26,539 nucleotides of DNA, from positions 1-26,539 of the forward strand of contig JAEZED010000037.1 in NCBI GenBank assembly GCA_023417885.1. The letters run 5' to 3'. The position numbers were made by a program, and so were the translations under genes. The stretch is from Planctomycetota bacterium (GTDB lineage: Bacteria; Planctomycetota; Phycisphaerae; Tepidisphaerales; Tepidisphaeraceae). A model generated the notes under the pieces. It saw only the letters and a list, made by a program, of their open reading frames with translations. It had not been told where the DNA came from and ran no database searches. Positions 8,059-16,194 of the stretch are shown here, piece by piece. Within the stretch, counting starts at the first letter, position 1. Every line of letters starts with the position of its first letter.

Positions 8059-8465
8059 TTCTTGCAGACACCAGCGTACTGTCGCTCGTGCTGCGCCGCC
8101 GGCCCGAGGATCGATCCGCGGCGGAGAACCGCGTGGTCGGGGCGCTGGAGCGTGCCTCGGCGCTTGCCCTGGTCGCCATCGTTGGGCCCGTGCGCCAGGA
8201 GTTGCTCAGCGGCGTGCGCGTCCAGAGGCAGTTTGACCGGCTGAGCGCCGCGCTCGATGGATTCGCATTGCTTCCGCTGGGCGCATCCACGTGGGACGAG
8301 GCGGCACGCTGTTTCAATCGCTGCCAGAGCCACGGTCTGGCGGCCACCCCGACCGACATGCTGCTGTGCGCGGCCTGCATCGAGCACGACGTCGCGCTCC
8401 TGACCACCGATGGCGACTTCACCCGGTACGCGCGTCATCTCCCGATTCGTCTGCTCGAGGTCTGA
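8055..8465 (+). CDS. vapC: VapC-family PIN-domain toxin (predicted RNase)
   Basis: A 136-residue PIN-domain protein, the normal length for VapC. The four acidic residues that hold Mg/Mn in the active site are all visible: D5 (LADTSV), E49 (VRQELLSG), D101 (ATPTDMLL) and D119 (TTDGDF), so it should be an active ribonuclease. Known VapC toxins cut tRNA anticodon loops or the 23S rRNA sarcin-ricin loop; the target here cannot be predicted. It overlaps vapB by 4 nt, and its TGA shares one base with the pnkp ATG (TGATG), so toxin and repair ligase are translationally linked. PIN nucleases usually leave 5'-phosphate and 3'-OH ends, which Pnkp could seal without its healing steps. Base composition is like its neighbours, giving no sign of recent arrival. 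Confidence 0.9.
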   Translation: MILADTSVLSLVLRRRPEDRSAAENRVVGALERASALALVAIVGPVRQELLSGVRVQRQFDRLSAALDGFALLPLGASTWDEAARCFNRCQSHGLAATPTDMLLCAACIEHDVALLTTDGDFTRYARHLPIRLLEV

Positions 8466-11458
8466 TGCGCATCGCCGTCCCCGAACTCTGTCTCGTGGTT
8501 CTCATCGGCCCCAGCGGCTCGGGGAAGAGCACCTTTGCGCGCCGGCACTTCCAGCAGACGGAGGTCATCAGCAGCGACGCCTGCCGTGGGATGGTCAGCG
8601 ACGATGAGAACGACCAGGAGGCCACCGGCGACGCCTTCGACCTGCTCCACCACCTCGTCGGCCTGCGCCTGAAGCGCGGCCGGCTTACCGTCGTCGATGC
8701 AACCAACGTGCGCAAGGAGGACCGCGCCTCGCTCGTGCGCCTGGCGAAGGAGCACGACGTGCTCCCCGTGGCGATCGCCCTGAAGATGCCCGAGGCCCTG
8801 TGCCAGGAGCGCAACGGCGACCGGCCGGACCGGCAGTTCGGGCGGCACGTGGTGCGCAATCACCTCATCGCCCTGCGCCAGAGCCTCCGCGGGCTTGGTC
8901 GCGAGGGGTTCAGGTACGTCTACGTGCTGGAGTCGCCGGAGGAGGTCGAGGCGGCCACTGTCGAGCGTCAGCCGCTCTGGACGAACCGGCGCGAGGATGC
9001 CGGGCCGTTCGACATCATCGGCGACGTTCACGGCTGCTACCCGGAGCTGTGTGCCCTCCTTGCGCGGCTGGGATATGCCGTCAGGCCCGAAGCACATGAA
9101 GCAACGCCGCCCGCGGGACGCAAGGCGGTCTTCGTCGGCGACCTGGTGGATCGCGGGCCGGACACGCCGGGCGTGCTGAAGCTGGTGATGAACATGGTCG
9201 CCGCCGGCCACGCGTTGTGCGTGCCGGGCAACCACGATGTGAAGCTCCTGCGCAAGCTCAGGGGGAAGAACGTCCAGCTCAAGCACGGCCTGGCGGAGAC
9301 GGTGGAGCAGCTCGATCGCGAGCCGGAGGAGCTGAAGGCAAAGGTCGCGGGCTTCATCGACGCGCTCGTGAGCCACTACGTGCTCGACGGCGGACGGCTG
9401 GTCGTGGCTCACGCGGGAATGAAGGAGCGCTACATCGGCCGGGCCAGCGGGCGCGTGCGGGAGTTCGCCCTCTACGGCGAGACCACGGGCGAGACCGACG
9501 AGTTCGGCCTGCCGGTGCGGATGAACTGGGCCGCCGAGTATCGCGGGCGGGCGGCGGTCGTATATGGACACACGCCCACGCCCGAGGCGGAGTGGCTGAA
9601 CAACACGATCAACATCGACACCGGCTGCGTCTTCGGCGGAAAGCTGACGGCGCTGCGCTGGCCGGAGCGCGAGATCGTCAGCGTGCCGGCGGAGCAGGCG
9701 TATGCGAAGCCGGCGCGGCCGTTCCTGCCGGACGGGGCCTCCGGGCTCGACGAGTGCCCGACGTTCGGAGAGCGGCTGGATGGGCAGTCGTACACCGTCC
9801 GCCCCGGCGCCTATGGCATCATCCGCGACGGGGCCGGGCGGGTGGCGGTGATGCGCGTGGGGGAAGAGGCGTTTCTGCCGGGCGGGGGAATCGACGAGGG
9901 GGAGACGCCGGAGCAGGCGCTGATCCGTGAGGGGATGGAGGAGTTGGGGCGTGCGCTGCGCGTCGGCCGGCAGATCGGCAGTGCCATCCAGCTGGTCGGC
10001 GCACCAGGCCACGCATGTTTCGAGAAGGTGGGCGCGTACTTCGAAGCGACGCTGGGCGAGCGCCTCGGCGATCCGGTGGAGCCGGATCATCGGCTCGAGT
10101 GGCTCGCCCCGGCGGAGGCGGCGCGCGCGCTGAGCCACGAGGCGCAGCGGTGGATCGTGGAGCGCCTCGCGGGCGCCGGCCGGTCGGCCCAGCAGGCGCA
10201 CGACGACGTGCTTGATCTCGACGAGGTGACCGGCAAGCGGGTCATCGAGACCCGGCTGAGCCGGACCGTGATCGTCCGCGCCGAGAACGCCGCGGCGGCG
10301 CTGGAAGTCATGAGCCGGTTCGCCGCCGACCCGAAGTGGCTCATCTACCTTCCGCCGACGATGAGCCCCTGCGAGGCGAGCGCGCGCGAGGATCTGCTGG
10401 AGCACCCGGCGGAGGCGTTCGCCTACTACCGCAACAACGGCGTCGGGCGCGTCGTGTGCCAGGAGAAGCACATGGGCAGCCGGGCGGTCGTGGTCGTCTG
10501 CCGCGACGAGGCGGCGGCGGGGCGGTTCGGCGTGACGGGTGCGTCGGCGGCGAACGCCGGGATCGTCCATACGCGCACCGGCCGGCGCTTCTTCGACGAT
10601 GACCAGACCGAGCGGCAACTGCTCGATCACCTGCGCGACGCGTTGGCGCGAGGCGGATTCTGGGAGGAGTTCGCGACCGACTGGTTCTGCCTCGACTGCG
10701 AACTGATGCCCTGGTCGGCCAAGGCGCAGGACCTGCTCCGGAGCCAGTACGCCGCCGTCGGCAGCGCGGCGATGGCATCGCTCCCAGCGGCCGAGGCGCT
10801 GCTGGGACAGGCGGCGCCGCGATACGCGGGCGACGAGGCGGTAAGCGGGCTGCTCGCGCGCGTCCGCGATCGGCGGGCGATGGTGAGCGACTACGTCTCC
10901 GCCTATCGCCGCTACTGCTGGCCGGTGCGGAGTGTCGGCGACCTGAAGCTCGCGCCTTTCCACCTGCTGGCGAGCGAGGGGCACGTTCATACGGACCGCG
11001 ATCACCTCTGGCACATGGCGACGCTGGCCCGGCTCGCGGAGGCGGCGGGGGATGGGCCGCTGATGGCGACGAACCACCGTGCCGTCGATGTCACCGATCC
11101 GGCAAGCGAAGCGGAGGCGACCGCCTGGTGGGAAGCCCTGACCGGCGCCGGCGGGGAGGGGATGGTCGTCAAGCCGCTCGACTGGATCAGCCGCGGGCCG
11201 AAGGGCCTCGTGCAGCCAGCGGTGAAGGTGCGCGGGCGTGAGTACCTGCGCATCATCTACGGCCCGGAGTACACCGCGCGCCTGTCCCAGCTTCGCCGCC
11301 GCTCGCTTGGGTCGAAGCGGTCGCTTGCGATCCGGGAGTTTGCCCTGGGCCTGGAGGCGCTGGAGCGCTTCGCTCGCCGCGAGCCGCTCCGCCGGGTTCA
11401 CGAGTGTGTCTTCGGCGTGCTGGCGCTGGAGAGCGAGCCGGTGGACCCGCGGCTGTGA
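8465..11458 (+). CDS. pnkp: Pnkp RNA repair enzyme (kinase-phosphatase-ligase) with inserted Nudix domain
   Basis: A 997-residue protein; canonical Pnkp is about 850-870. Residues 1-170 are the 5'-polynucleotide kinase (P-loop GPSGSGKST at 15-23, K21/S22). Residues about 180-430 are the metallophosphoesterase that removes 2',3'-cyclic phosphate and 3'-phosphate ends (GDVHG D187/H189, GDLVDRG D226, GNHD N256/H257, VYGHTP). Residues about 443-570 are an extra Nudix hydrolase domain with the box at 474-496 (G474, E480, R488, E489, E492, E493, G495). Residues about 580-997 are the adenylyltransferase/ligase (EKHMGSRAV with K668; GEGMVVKP with E898 and K903). All four active sites look intact. The ATG overlaps the vapC stop by one base, and K21/S22 and D187/H189 fall at the numbers familiar from the Clostridium thermocellum enzyme, supporting this start. 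The protein seals broken RNA with Hen1; the Nudix substrate is unknown. Confidence 0.95.
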   Translation: MRIAVPELCLVVLIGPSGSGKSTFARRHFQQTEVISSDACRGMVSDDENDQEATGDAFDLLHHLVGLRLKRGRLTVVDATNVRKEDRASLVRLAKEHDVLPVAIALKMPEALCQERNGDRPDRQFGRHVVRNHLIALRQSLRGLGREGFRYVYVLESPEEVEAATVERQPLWTNRREDAGPFDIIGDVHGCYPELCALLARLGYAVRPEAHEATPPAGRKAVFVGDLVDRGPDTPGVLKLVMNMVAAGHALCVPGNHDVKLLRKLRGKNVQLKHGLAETVEQLDREPEELKAKVAGFIDALVSHYVLDGGRLVVAHAGMKERYIGRASGRVREFALYGETTGETDEFGLPVRMNWAAEYRGRAAVVYGHTPTPEAEWLNNTINIDTGCVFGGKLTALRWPEREIVSVPAEQAYAKPARPFLPDGASGLDECPTFGERLDGQSYTVRPGAYGIIRDGAGRVAVMRVGEEAFLPGGGIDEGETPEQALIREGMEELGRALRVGRQIGSAIQLVGAPGHACFEKVGAYFEATLGERLGDPVEPDHRLEWLAPAEAARALSHEAQRWIVERLAGAGRSAQQAHDDVLDLDEVTGKRVIETRLSRTVIVRAENAAAALEVMSRFAADPKWLIYLPPTMSPCEASAREDLLEHPAEAFAYYRNNGVGRVVCQEKHMGSRAVVVVCRDEAAAGRFGVTGASAANAGIVHTRTGRRFFDDDQTERQLLDHLRDALARGGFWEEFATDWFCLDCELMPWSAKAQDLLRSQYAAVGSAAMASLPAAEALLGQAAPRYAGDEAVSGLLARVRDRRAMVSDYVSAYRRYCWPVRSVGDLKLAPFHLLASEGHVHTDRDHLWHMATLARLAEAAGDGPLMATNHRAVDVTDPASEAEATAWWEALTGAGGEGMVVKPLDWISRGPKGLVQPAVKVRGREYLRIIYGPEYTARLSQLRRRSLGSKRSLAIREFALGLEALERFARREPLRRVHECVFGVLALESEPVDPRL

Positions 11459-11534
11459 GCGGGGCCGGGCGCCCGCCGGCCGGGAGAGTCAGGGGGTCAT
11501 TGCCCGGCCCAAAGCGCGGACTACCATCGCCGCC

Positions 11535-12806
11535 ATGGTGGAGCAACAGCAGCGGCGGCGGAACGTCATCCTCGCCCTCATCGCGATCGTCATCGTCATC
11601 ATCCTGCTTCTCCTGCTGTTGCGCGGCTGCCGGCCGGAGCGGGAGGACGGGGCGCCGCCTGTTACTCAGGATCAGTCGAACGCCGTGACGCCTCCTGCCG
11701 GTGGCTCGGACGACGCCGGGTCCGCGACGCAACCTGCCGAGGTGCTGGGCGAAGCGGCGCTCGAGGCGCCGGAGCGCGTGCCCGCCGGCAGCGCCTTTGC
11801 CGTGAGGTGGACCGGCCCGGACAACGAGGGAGACTTCCTGACGATCGTCCGCCCGGACGAGAACCCGGAGCGGTACGGCCATTTCGCCGAGACCAAGGGT
11901 GGCGCGGAGCTTTCGCTCACGGCGCCGATGGAGCCCGGAACCTACGAACTGCGCTATGTGACGGTCCGCTCGCGCACCGTGCTGGCGCGCAGGCCGATCG
12001 AGGTGGAGCCGGTCGGCGCCGCCGTCACCAGCGTTGACGAGGTCGTCATCGGCAAGCCGTTCGCCGTCGAGTGGACGGGTCCGGACAACGAGGGGGATTT
12101 CATCACGATCGTCGAGGCCGGGGCCGCCGACGAGAAGTACGGCAGCTACGTCAACACCGAGGAGGGCTCTCCCGTCACGCTCACCGCGCCCACGGTCGTC
12201 GGTAATCACGAGGTGCGCTACGTCGCGGGCCAGGGCAGGAAGGTGCTGGCGCGACGGGCGATCCGCGTGGTCATGGCGGAGGTGTCCCTGGAGGCGCCCG
12301 ACGAGGCGATCGCCGGAAGCAGCGTCAGCATCACGTGGAGCGGTCCGGACAACGCCGGCGACTACATCACGGTCGTCGCCCCCGATGTGCCCGACGGCCG
12401 GTACGCCAACTACACCGAAACCTCCAGCGGCTCGCCGCTGGAGCTGCTCATGCCGATCATGGAAGGCCCTGCCGAGATCCGTTACATGACGGGGCAGGGC
12501 AACCGCGTGCTGGCGCGCCGCGCCATCCGGATCGTCCCCGCGAAGATCACGCTCGCGGCGCCCGCGGAAGGGGCCGCCGGCACGGAGGTCGCGGTCGAGT
12601 GGACCGGACCGGACAATCGCGGCGACTACATCACCATCGTCCCGAAGGGCACGCCGGACGGGCAGTACCGCGGCTATGCCGAGACCACCGGCGGCTCGCC
12701 CCTGAAGATCAAGCTGCCGGCGGAGCCGGGTGAAGCCGAGGTCCGCTACATGTCCGGCCAGGGCGACAAGGTGCTGGCGCGGATTCCGATTCGCGTAGTG
12801 CCCTGA
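11535..12806 (+). CDS. Membrane-anchored protein with four tandem 88-residue beta-rich repeats
   Basis: A 423-residue protein. The N-terminus (RRRN then about 20 hydrophobic residues, 10-29) is a signal anchor with the cytoplasmic side at the start; the following Cys is preceded by L-R-G, which is a poor lipobox, so membrane anchoring is more likely than lipidation. After a Thr/Ala/Pro-rich linker come four repeats, each with WTGPDNxGDFITIV or a close variant, a Y-x-x-Y/F-x-x-T segment, and an ending like EVRYxxGQGxKVLARRxIRV. The invariant Trp falls at 92, 180, 268 and 356. I recall similar repeats in some VWA-domain proteins, where they are not catalytic, so a binding or adhesive role is plausible. 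No VWA domain is here. It starts 76 nt after pnkp with no clear Shine-Dalgarno; a link to the repair operon is uncertain. Confidence 0.85.
   Translation: MVEQQQRRRNVILALIAIVIVIILLLLLLRGCRPEREDGAPPVTQDQSNAVTPPAGGSDDAGSATQPAEVLGEAALEAPERVPAGSAFAVRWTGPDNEGDFLTIVRPDENPERYGHFAETKGGAELSLTAPMEPGTYELRYVTVRSRTVLARRPIEVEPVGAAVTSVDEVVIGKPFAVEWTGPDNEGDFITIVEAGAADEKYGSYVNTEEGSPVTLTAPTVVGNHEVRYVAGQGRKVLARRAIRVVMAEVSLEAPDEAIAGSSVSITWSGPDNAGDYITVVAPDVPDGRYANYTETSSGSPLELLMPIMEGPAEIRYMTGQGNRVLARRAIRIVPAKITLAAPAEGAAGTEVAVEWTGPDNRGDYITIVPKGTPDGQYRGYAETTGGSPLKIKLPAEPGEAEVRYMSGQGDKVLARIPIRVVP
11751..12806 (+). repeat. Four in-frame 264-bp coding repeats
   Basis: The conserved W codons lie at 11808, 12072, 12336 and 12600, exactly 264 bp apart with no indels. 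The copies have diverged at the DNA level, so this is old internal duplication kept in register, not a recent expansion. Confidence 0.85.
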
Positions 12807-12942
12807 ACCGAGCGGGCGAGTACGTGGATGGCCGGCTACCGCGCCGGGCAAAGCCGGCGAAATTGCAGGTTATGAGTCGCGCCGGCTCACTCGCCGGCAC
12901 CGGAAGATGGCCCGCCGGCGCGGGCGGACCACCCGCCTCGCC

Positions 12943-13908
12943 TCAGAGCGGCTTCAGCCGGGCTTCGATCAGCTTGCGGCGGCCTTCGAGGAAGGGCGCC
13001 AGGACCAGGCGCTCGCCCAGCGATTCGAGCGGCTCGTCCGTTGTGAAGCCGGGGCCGTCGGTCGCCAGTTCGAACAGGATGCCCGCCGGCTCGCGGAAGT
13101 AGAGGCTGCGGAACCAGAAGCGATCCACGGGGCCGCTCGATCTCACGCCGTGTTCGGCGAGGCGCTGCGTCCAGCGGTCGTAGTCCGCGAACGTCGGGAT
13201 GCGGAAGGCGACGTGATGCACCCCGCCGGCCCCGAGCTGCGCCGGCGGCAGGTCGGGCTCGATCGCCACGTGAAGCTCCGCCGACGGGCCGCCTTCGCCC
13301 ATCTCGAAGACGTACAGGTCTGCTCCGCCGCGCAGGTCGCCGTCGGTGCCGACTTCCAGGGCCGTCCGGGTAGCCAAGCGCATGTTCAGCAGACCTGTGA
13401 GGACCTGGGCCGTCGGCTCCAGCTCCGGCACGCTGATCGTGATCGGCCCGAGGCCGCGGATCTGATGCTCCGGAGGCACCGGGCTCTTCTCCCAGGGCTC
13501 GCCGGCGGCGTCCGCATCCGTCACGAGCGCCAGCCGCTTGCCCTCCGGGTCTTCGAAGTTCAGCGTGAGCCGCGACCCCGACCCGCGAACATCCTCGTGC
13601 CCGACTCCATGCTCCCTGAACCGCGCGGCCCAGTATTCGAGGGTCTTGACGCTGCCGACGCGCAGGCCCGTGCGGACGATGCTCCGCCCGCCGCGGCGCT
13701 CGCGCGTGGCCATCGGCCAGTCGAAGAAGGTCAGGTCCGTCCCCGGGCTGCCCCGCCGGTCGGCGTAGAAGAGGTGGTAGCTGCTGGGGTCATCCTGGTT
13801 GACTGTCTTCTTGACCAGCCGCATGCCCAGCACCCGCGTGTAGAACGCCAGGTTCTCCCGGATGCGCGCCGTGACGGCGGTGAGGTGATGAATGCCGGAA
13901 AGCTGCAT
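12943..13908 (-). CDS. VOC-family (glyoxalase/extradiol dioxygenase-like) protein with two modules
   Basis: A 321-residue cytoplasmic protein. It has two vicinal-oxygen-chelate modules. The first begins LSGIHHLTAVTARIRENLAFYTRVLGMRLVKKTVNQDD in sense and includes H7/H8. The second contains VHHVAFRIPT (H231/H232) and LFELATD (E280), which supply the usual His-His-Glu metal site between modules. The overall pattern resembles the ring-cleaving dioxygenase/MhqO-like group (hydroquinone or quinone detoxification), but the substrate is not shown by the sequence. It is transcribed convergently with the repeat protein gene and divergently from speA, with 189 nt to speA. No regulator lies beside it. 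Confidence 0.9.
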   Translation of the reverse strand: MQLSGIHHLTAVTARIRENLAFYTRVLGMRLVKKTVNQDDPSSYHLFYADRRGSPGTDLTFFDWPMATRERRGGRSIVRTGLRVGSVKTLEYWAARFREHGVGHEDVRGSGSRLTLNFEDPEGKRLALVTDADAAGEPWEKSPVPPEHQIRGLGPITISVPELEPTAQVLTGLLNMRLATRTALEVGTDGDLRGGADLYVFEMGEGGPSAELHVAIEPDLPPAQLGAGGVHHVAFRIPTFADYDRWTQRLAEHGVRSSGPVDRFWFRSLYFREPAGILFELATDGPGFTTDEPLESLGERLVLAPFLEGRRKLIEARLKPL

Positions 13909-14097
13909 GGCGCCATTGGATCACCCGGCGCCCGCGCGAGGAAGGCGTCTTCCCGGCCCGGTTCGGGCGGGCGGCAACGGCCCGGTCGCGCGGCGCCGGG
14001 GGTCGGTGGGAGCGGGAGGCGGGCGTGCGGCACAAATTCGTGCTTCGAAATACGGGTTGGAGCGTCCAGGGGCGGAAAGCTCTTCTATTCTCAGCCC

Positions 14098-16011
14098 ATG
14101 AGCGATTGGTCGGTTGACGATTCGGCGGAGCTGTACGGCGTCCGGGCCTGGGGCAAGGGGTACTTCTCCGTCAACGAGAAGGGGCATCTCTGCGTTCATC
14201 CTCGGCAGCAGCAGGATCAGCGCATCGACCTGCACGACCTGGTCGGTGAGCTGGACGTCCGCGGAATCGGCGCGCCGGTGCTGCTGCGCTTCCCGGACAT
14301 CCTCGAGCACCGCGTCGATCACATCGCCCGGGTGTTCGACAAGGCGATCAAGGACATGGAGTACCGCGGCGACTACCGCTGCGTCTACCCGATCAAGGTG
14401 AACCAGTCGCGGCAGGTGGTCGAGGAGCTGCACCGCTTCGGCAAGCGGCACGGGTTCGGCCTGGAGGCGGGCAGCAAGCCGGAACTGCTGGCGGTGCTGG
14501 CGCTGGTGCAGGACAACGACACGCCGATCATCTGCAACGGCTTCAAGGACGAGGAGTTCATCGAGGCGGTGGTCCTGGCCCGGAAGATCGGCCGGCGCAT
14601 CATCCCGGTGGTCGAGAAGTTCAGCGAGCTCCAGCTGATCATCCGCTACGCCAAGCAGCACGGCGTGGTGCCGGAGATCGGGCTGCGCGTGAAGCTGAGC
14701 AGCAAGGGCGCCGGCCGCTGGGAGCAGAGCGGCGGGGTGCGGAGCAAGTTCGGCCTGTTCGTCAGCGAGCTGATCGAGGCGCTGGAGCTGCTTCGCCAGC
14801 ACGACATGGGGGACGCGCTGGCGATGCTTCACGTGCACGTGGGCAGCCAGATCCACGACATCAACGCCGTGCGCGACGCCATCACCGAGCTCGGGCGCGT
14901 CTACGTCGAGCTGCACCGGATGGGCGCGAACCTGCGTTACCTGGACGTGGGCGGCGGGCTGGGCGTGGATTACGACGGCTCGTCGGCGCCGCACGTGGGG
15001 AGCATGAACTACGACCTCCAGGAGTACGCCAACGACATCGTCTTCCACATCAAGGAAGTGTGTGACCAGGGGCAGGTGCCCCACCCGACGATCGTCTCCG
15101 AGAGCGGCCGGGCGATGGTGGCCTACGGGGCGGTGCTGGTGTTCGACGTGATCGGCTGGAGCGGTTTCGACAAGTTCGACATCCCGCCGGCCCCGCAGGG
15201 TGAGGATCGCAAGAAGCTTCCCCCGCCGGTGGCGAACCTCTACGACGCCTACACGGAGGTGTCGCAGCGCAACTACGTGGAGTGCTGGCACGACATCATC
15301 GCGGCGCGGGGGCAGATGGAGGACCTGTTCCGCCTGGGCTACTGCTCGCTGGAGCACCGGGCGCTGGGGGAGAAGGTCTTCTTCGCGACGGCGACGAAGA
15401 TCCTGGAGATCGTCCAGAAGCTGGAGCACGTGCCGGACGAGTTCAGCCGGCTCGAGACGATGCTCAGCGACACCTACTTCTGCAACCTGAGCATCTTCCA
15501 GTCGATGCCCGACAGCTGGGCCATCGACCAGCTCTTCCCGATCCTCCCCATCCACCGGCTCGAAGAGGAGCCGACCAACATGGGCATCCTCGCCGACGTC
15601 ACCTGCGACAGCGACGGGACGATCGACCACTTCATCCGCCCGCGCCACGGCCGGGGCGGGAAGGCGACGCTCGAGCTGCACGACCTGGTGGAAGGCGAGC
15701 CCTACAAGCTCGCCGCCTGCCTGGTCGGCGCCTACCAGGAGATCCTTGGCGACCTGCACAACCTCTTCGGCGACACGAACGTCGTCCACGTCGTGCTGAA
15801 CAACGGCGGGCACGTGATCGAGGAGGTCATCGAGGGGGATACCTGCGAGGACGTGCTGCGCTACGTGCAGTACGAGCCGAAGCAGATGGTGCGGGCGCTG
15901 CGGAAGACGACGGAAACCGCTCTGCGCGACGGCCGGCTGACGGTCGAGGAGAGCCGCACGCTGCTCAAGTTCTACACGGACGGGCTCGAGGGGTACACCT
16001 ACCTCGAATGA
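14098..16011 (+). CDS. speA: Biosynthetic arginine decarboxylase SpeA
   Basis: A 637-residue PLP enzyme that decarboxylates arginine to agmatine, the first step of the agmatine route to putrescine and spermidine. Length fits the SpeA family (about 630-660). Motifs are: YPIKVNQ with the PLP lysine K100, GFGLEAGSKPEL, LHVHVGSQIHD, LDVGGGLGVDYDGS (phosphate-binding glycines), SESGRAMVAYGAVLVFDV, and the C-terminal SpeA region. The reading frame stays open far upstream, but that part is antisense to the VOC gene; the ATG at 14098 is where the family N-terminus begins (WSVDDSAELYGVRAWG). No clear Shine-Dalgarno is visible within 12 nt. No agmatinase or other polyamine gene is adjacent, so it appears monocistronic. 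Confidence 0.96.
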   Translation: MSDWSVDDSAELYGVRAWGKGYFSVNEKGHLCVHPRQQQDQRIDLHDLVGELDVRGIGAPVLLRFPDILEHRVDHIARVFDKAIKDMEYRGDYRCVYPIKVNQSRQVVEELHRFGKRHGFGLEAGSKPELLAVLALVQDNDTPIICNGFKDEEFIEAVVLARKIGRRIIPVVEKFSELQLIIRYAKQHGVVPEIGLRVKLSSKGAGRWEQSGGVRSKFGLFVSELIEALELLRQHDMGDALAMLHVHVGSQIHDINAVRDAITELGRVYVELHRMGANLRYLDVGGGLGVDYDGSSAPHVGSMNYDLQEYANDIVFHIKEVCDQGQVPHPTIVSESGRAMVAYGAVLVFDVIGWSGFDKFDIPPAPQGEDRKKLPPPVANLYDAYTEVSQRNYVECWHDIIAARGQMEDLFRLGYCSLEHRALGEKVFFATATKILEIVQKLEHVPDEFSRLETMLSDTYFCNLSIFQSMPDSWAIDQLFPILPIHRLEEEPTNMGILADVTCDSDGTIDHFIRPRHGRGGKATLELHDLVEGEPYKLAACLVGAYQEILGDLHNLFGDTNVVHVVLNNGGHVIEEVIEGDTCEDVLRYVQYEPKQMVRALRKTTETALRDGRLTVEESRTLLKFYTDGLEGYTYLE

Positions 16012-16194
16012 GGCGGCAGCAGGGCTTCGGAGGCCGTGCCGGCACGTGGCAAGGTTCAGAAAAACCCGGCGTTAGACGCCCGATCTTCCCGTTGTCCGGC
16101 GGCGGGGGGAGGCGTTATTTTCCGGCACCCCTTTTGCGGGGTGTGCCGGGCCGCGCGTGTGGTCGGCACGTGAACCGTGCATCCTGAGGCGCCT

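Noticed and set aside
8291..8464. In-frame upstream extension of pnkp
   Set aside because: It overlaps vapC in another frame, and the kinase P-loop spacing fits a start at 8465.
8435..11401. Open minus-strand frame of 988 codons opposite pnkp
   Set aside because: It is the antisense of a gene with four recognisable enzymatic domains. Strong third-position GC bias keeps the opposite frame free of stops, and its translation (Arg/Ala/His-rich, low complexity) matches no family.
12907..14097. In-frame upstream extension of speA by about 400 codons
   Set aside because: This part is antisense to the VOC gene and is not SpeA-like; the family N-terminus begins at 14098.
13921..15813. Open minus-strand frame of 630 codons opposite speA
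   Set aside because: It is the antisense of a clear SpeA protein; the predicted sequence is His/Val/Asp-rich noise.
16035..16046. 12-bp perfect palindrome CGTGCCGGCACG after speA
   Set aside because: Short GC palindromes are common in DNA of this composition; no further evidence of function.
16058..16080. Minus-strand hairpin (GGCGT-CTA-ACGCC) followed by a T-run
   Set aside because: The stem is only 5 bp and no minus-strand gene lies upstream of it, so a terminator role is not supported.
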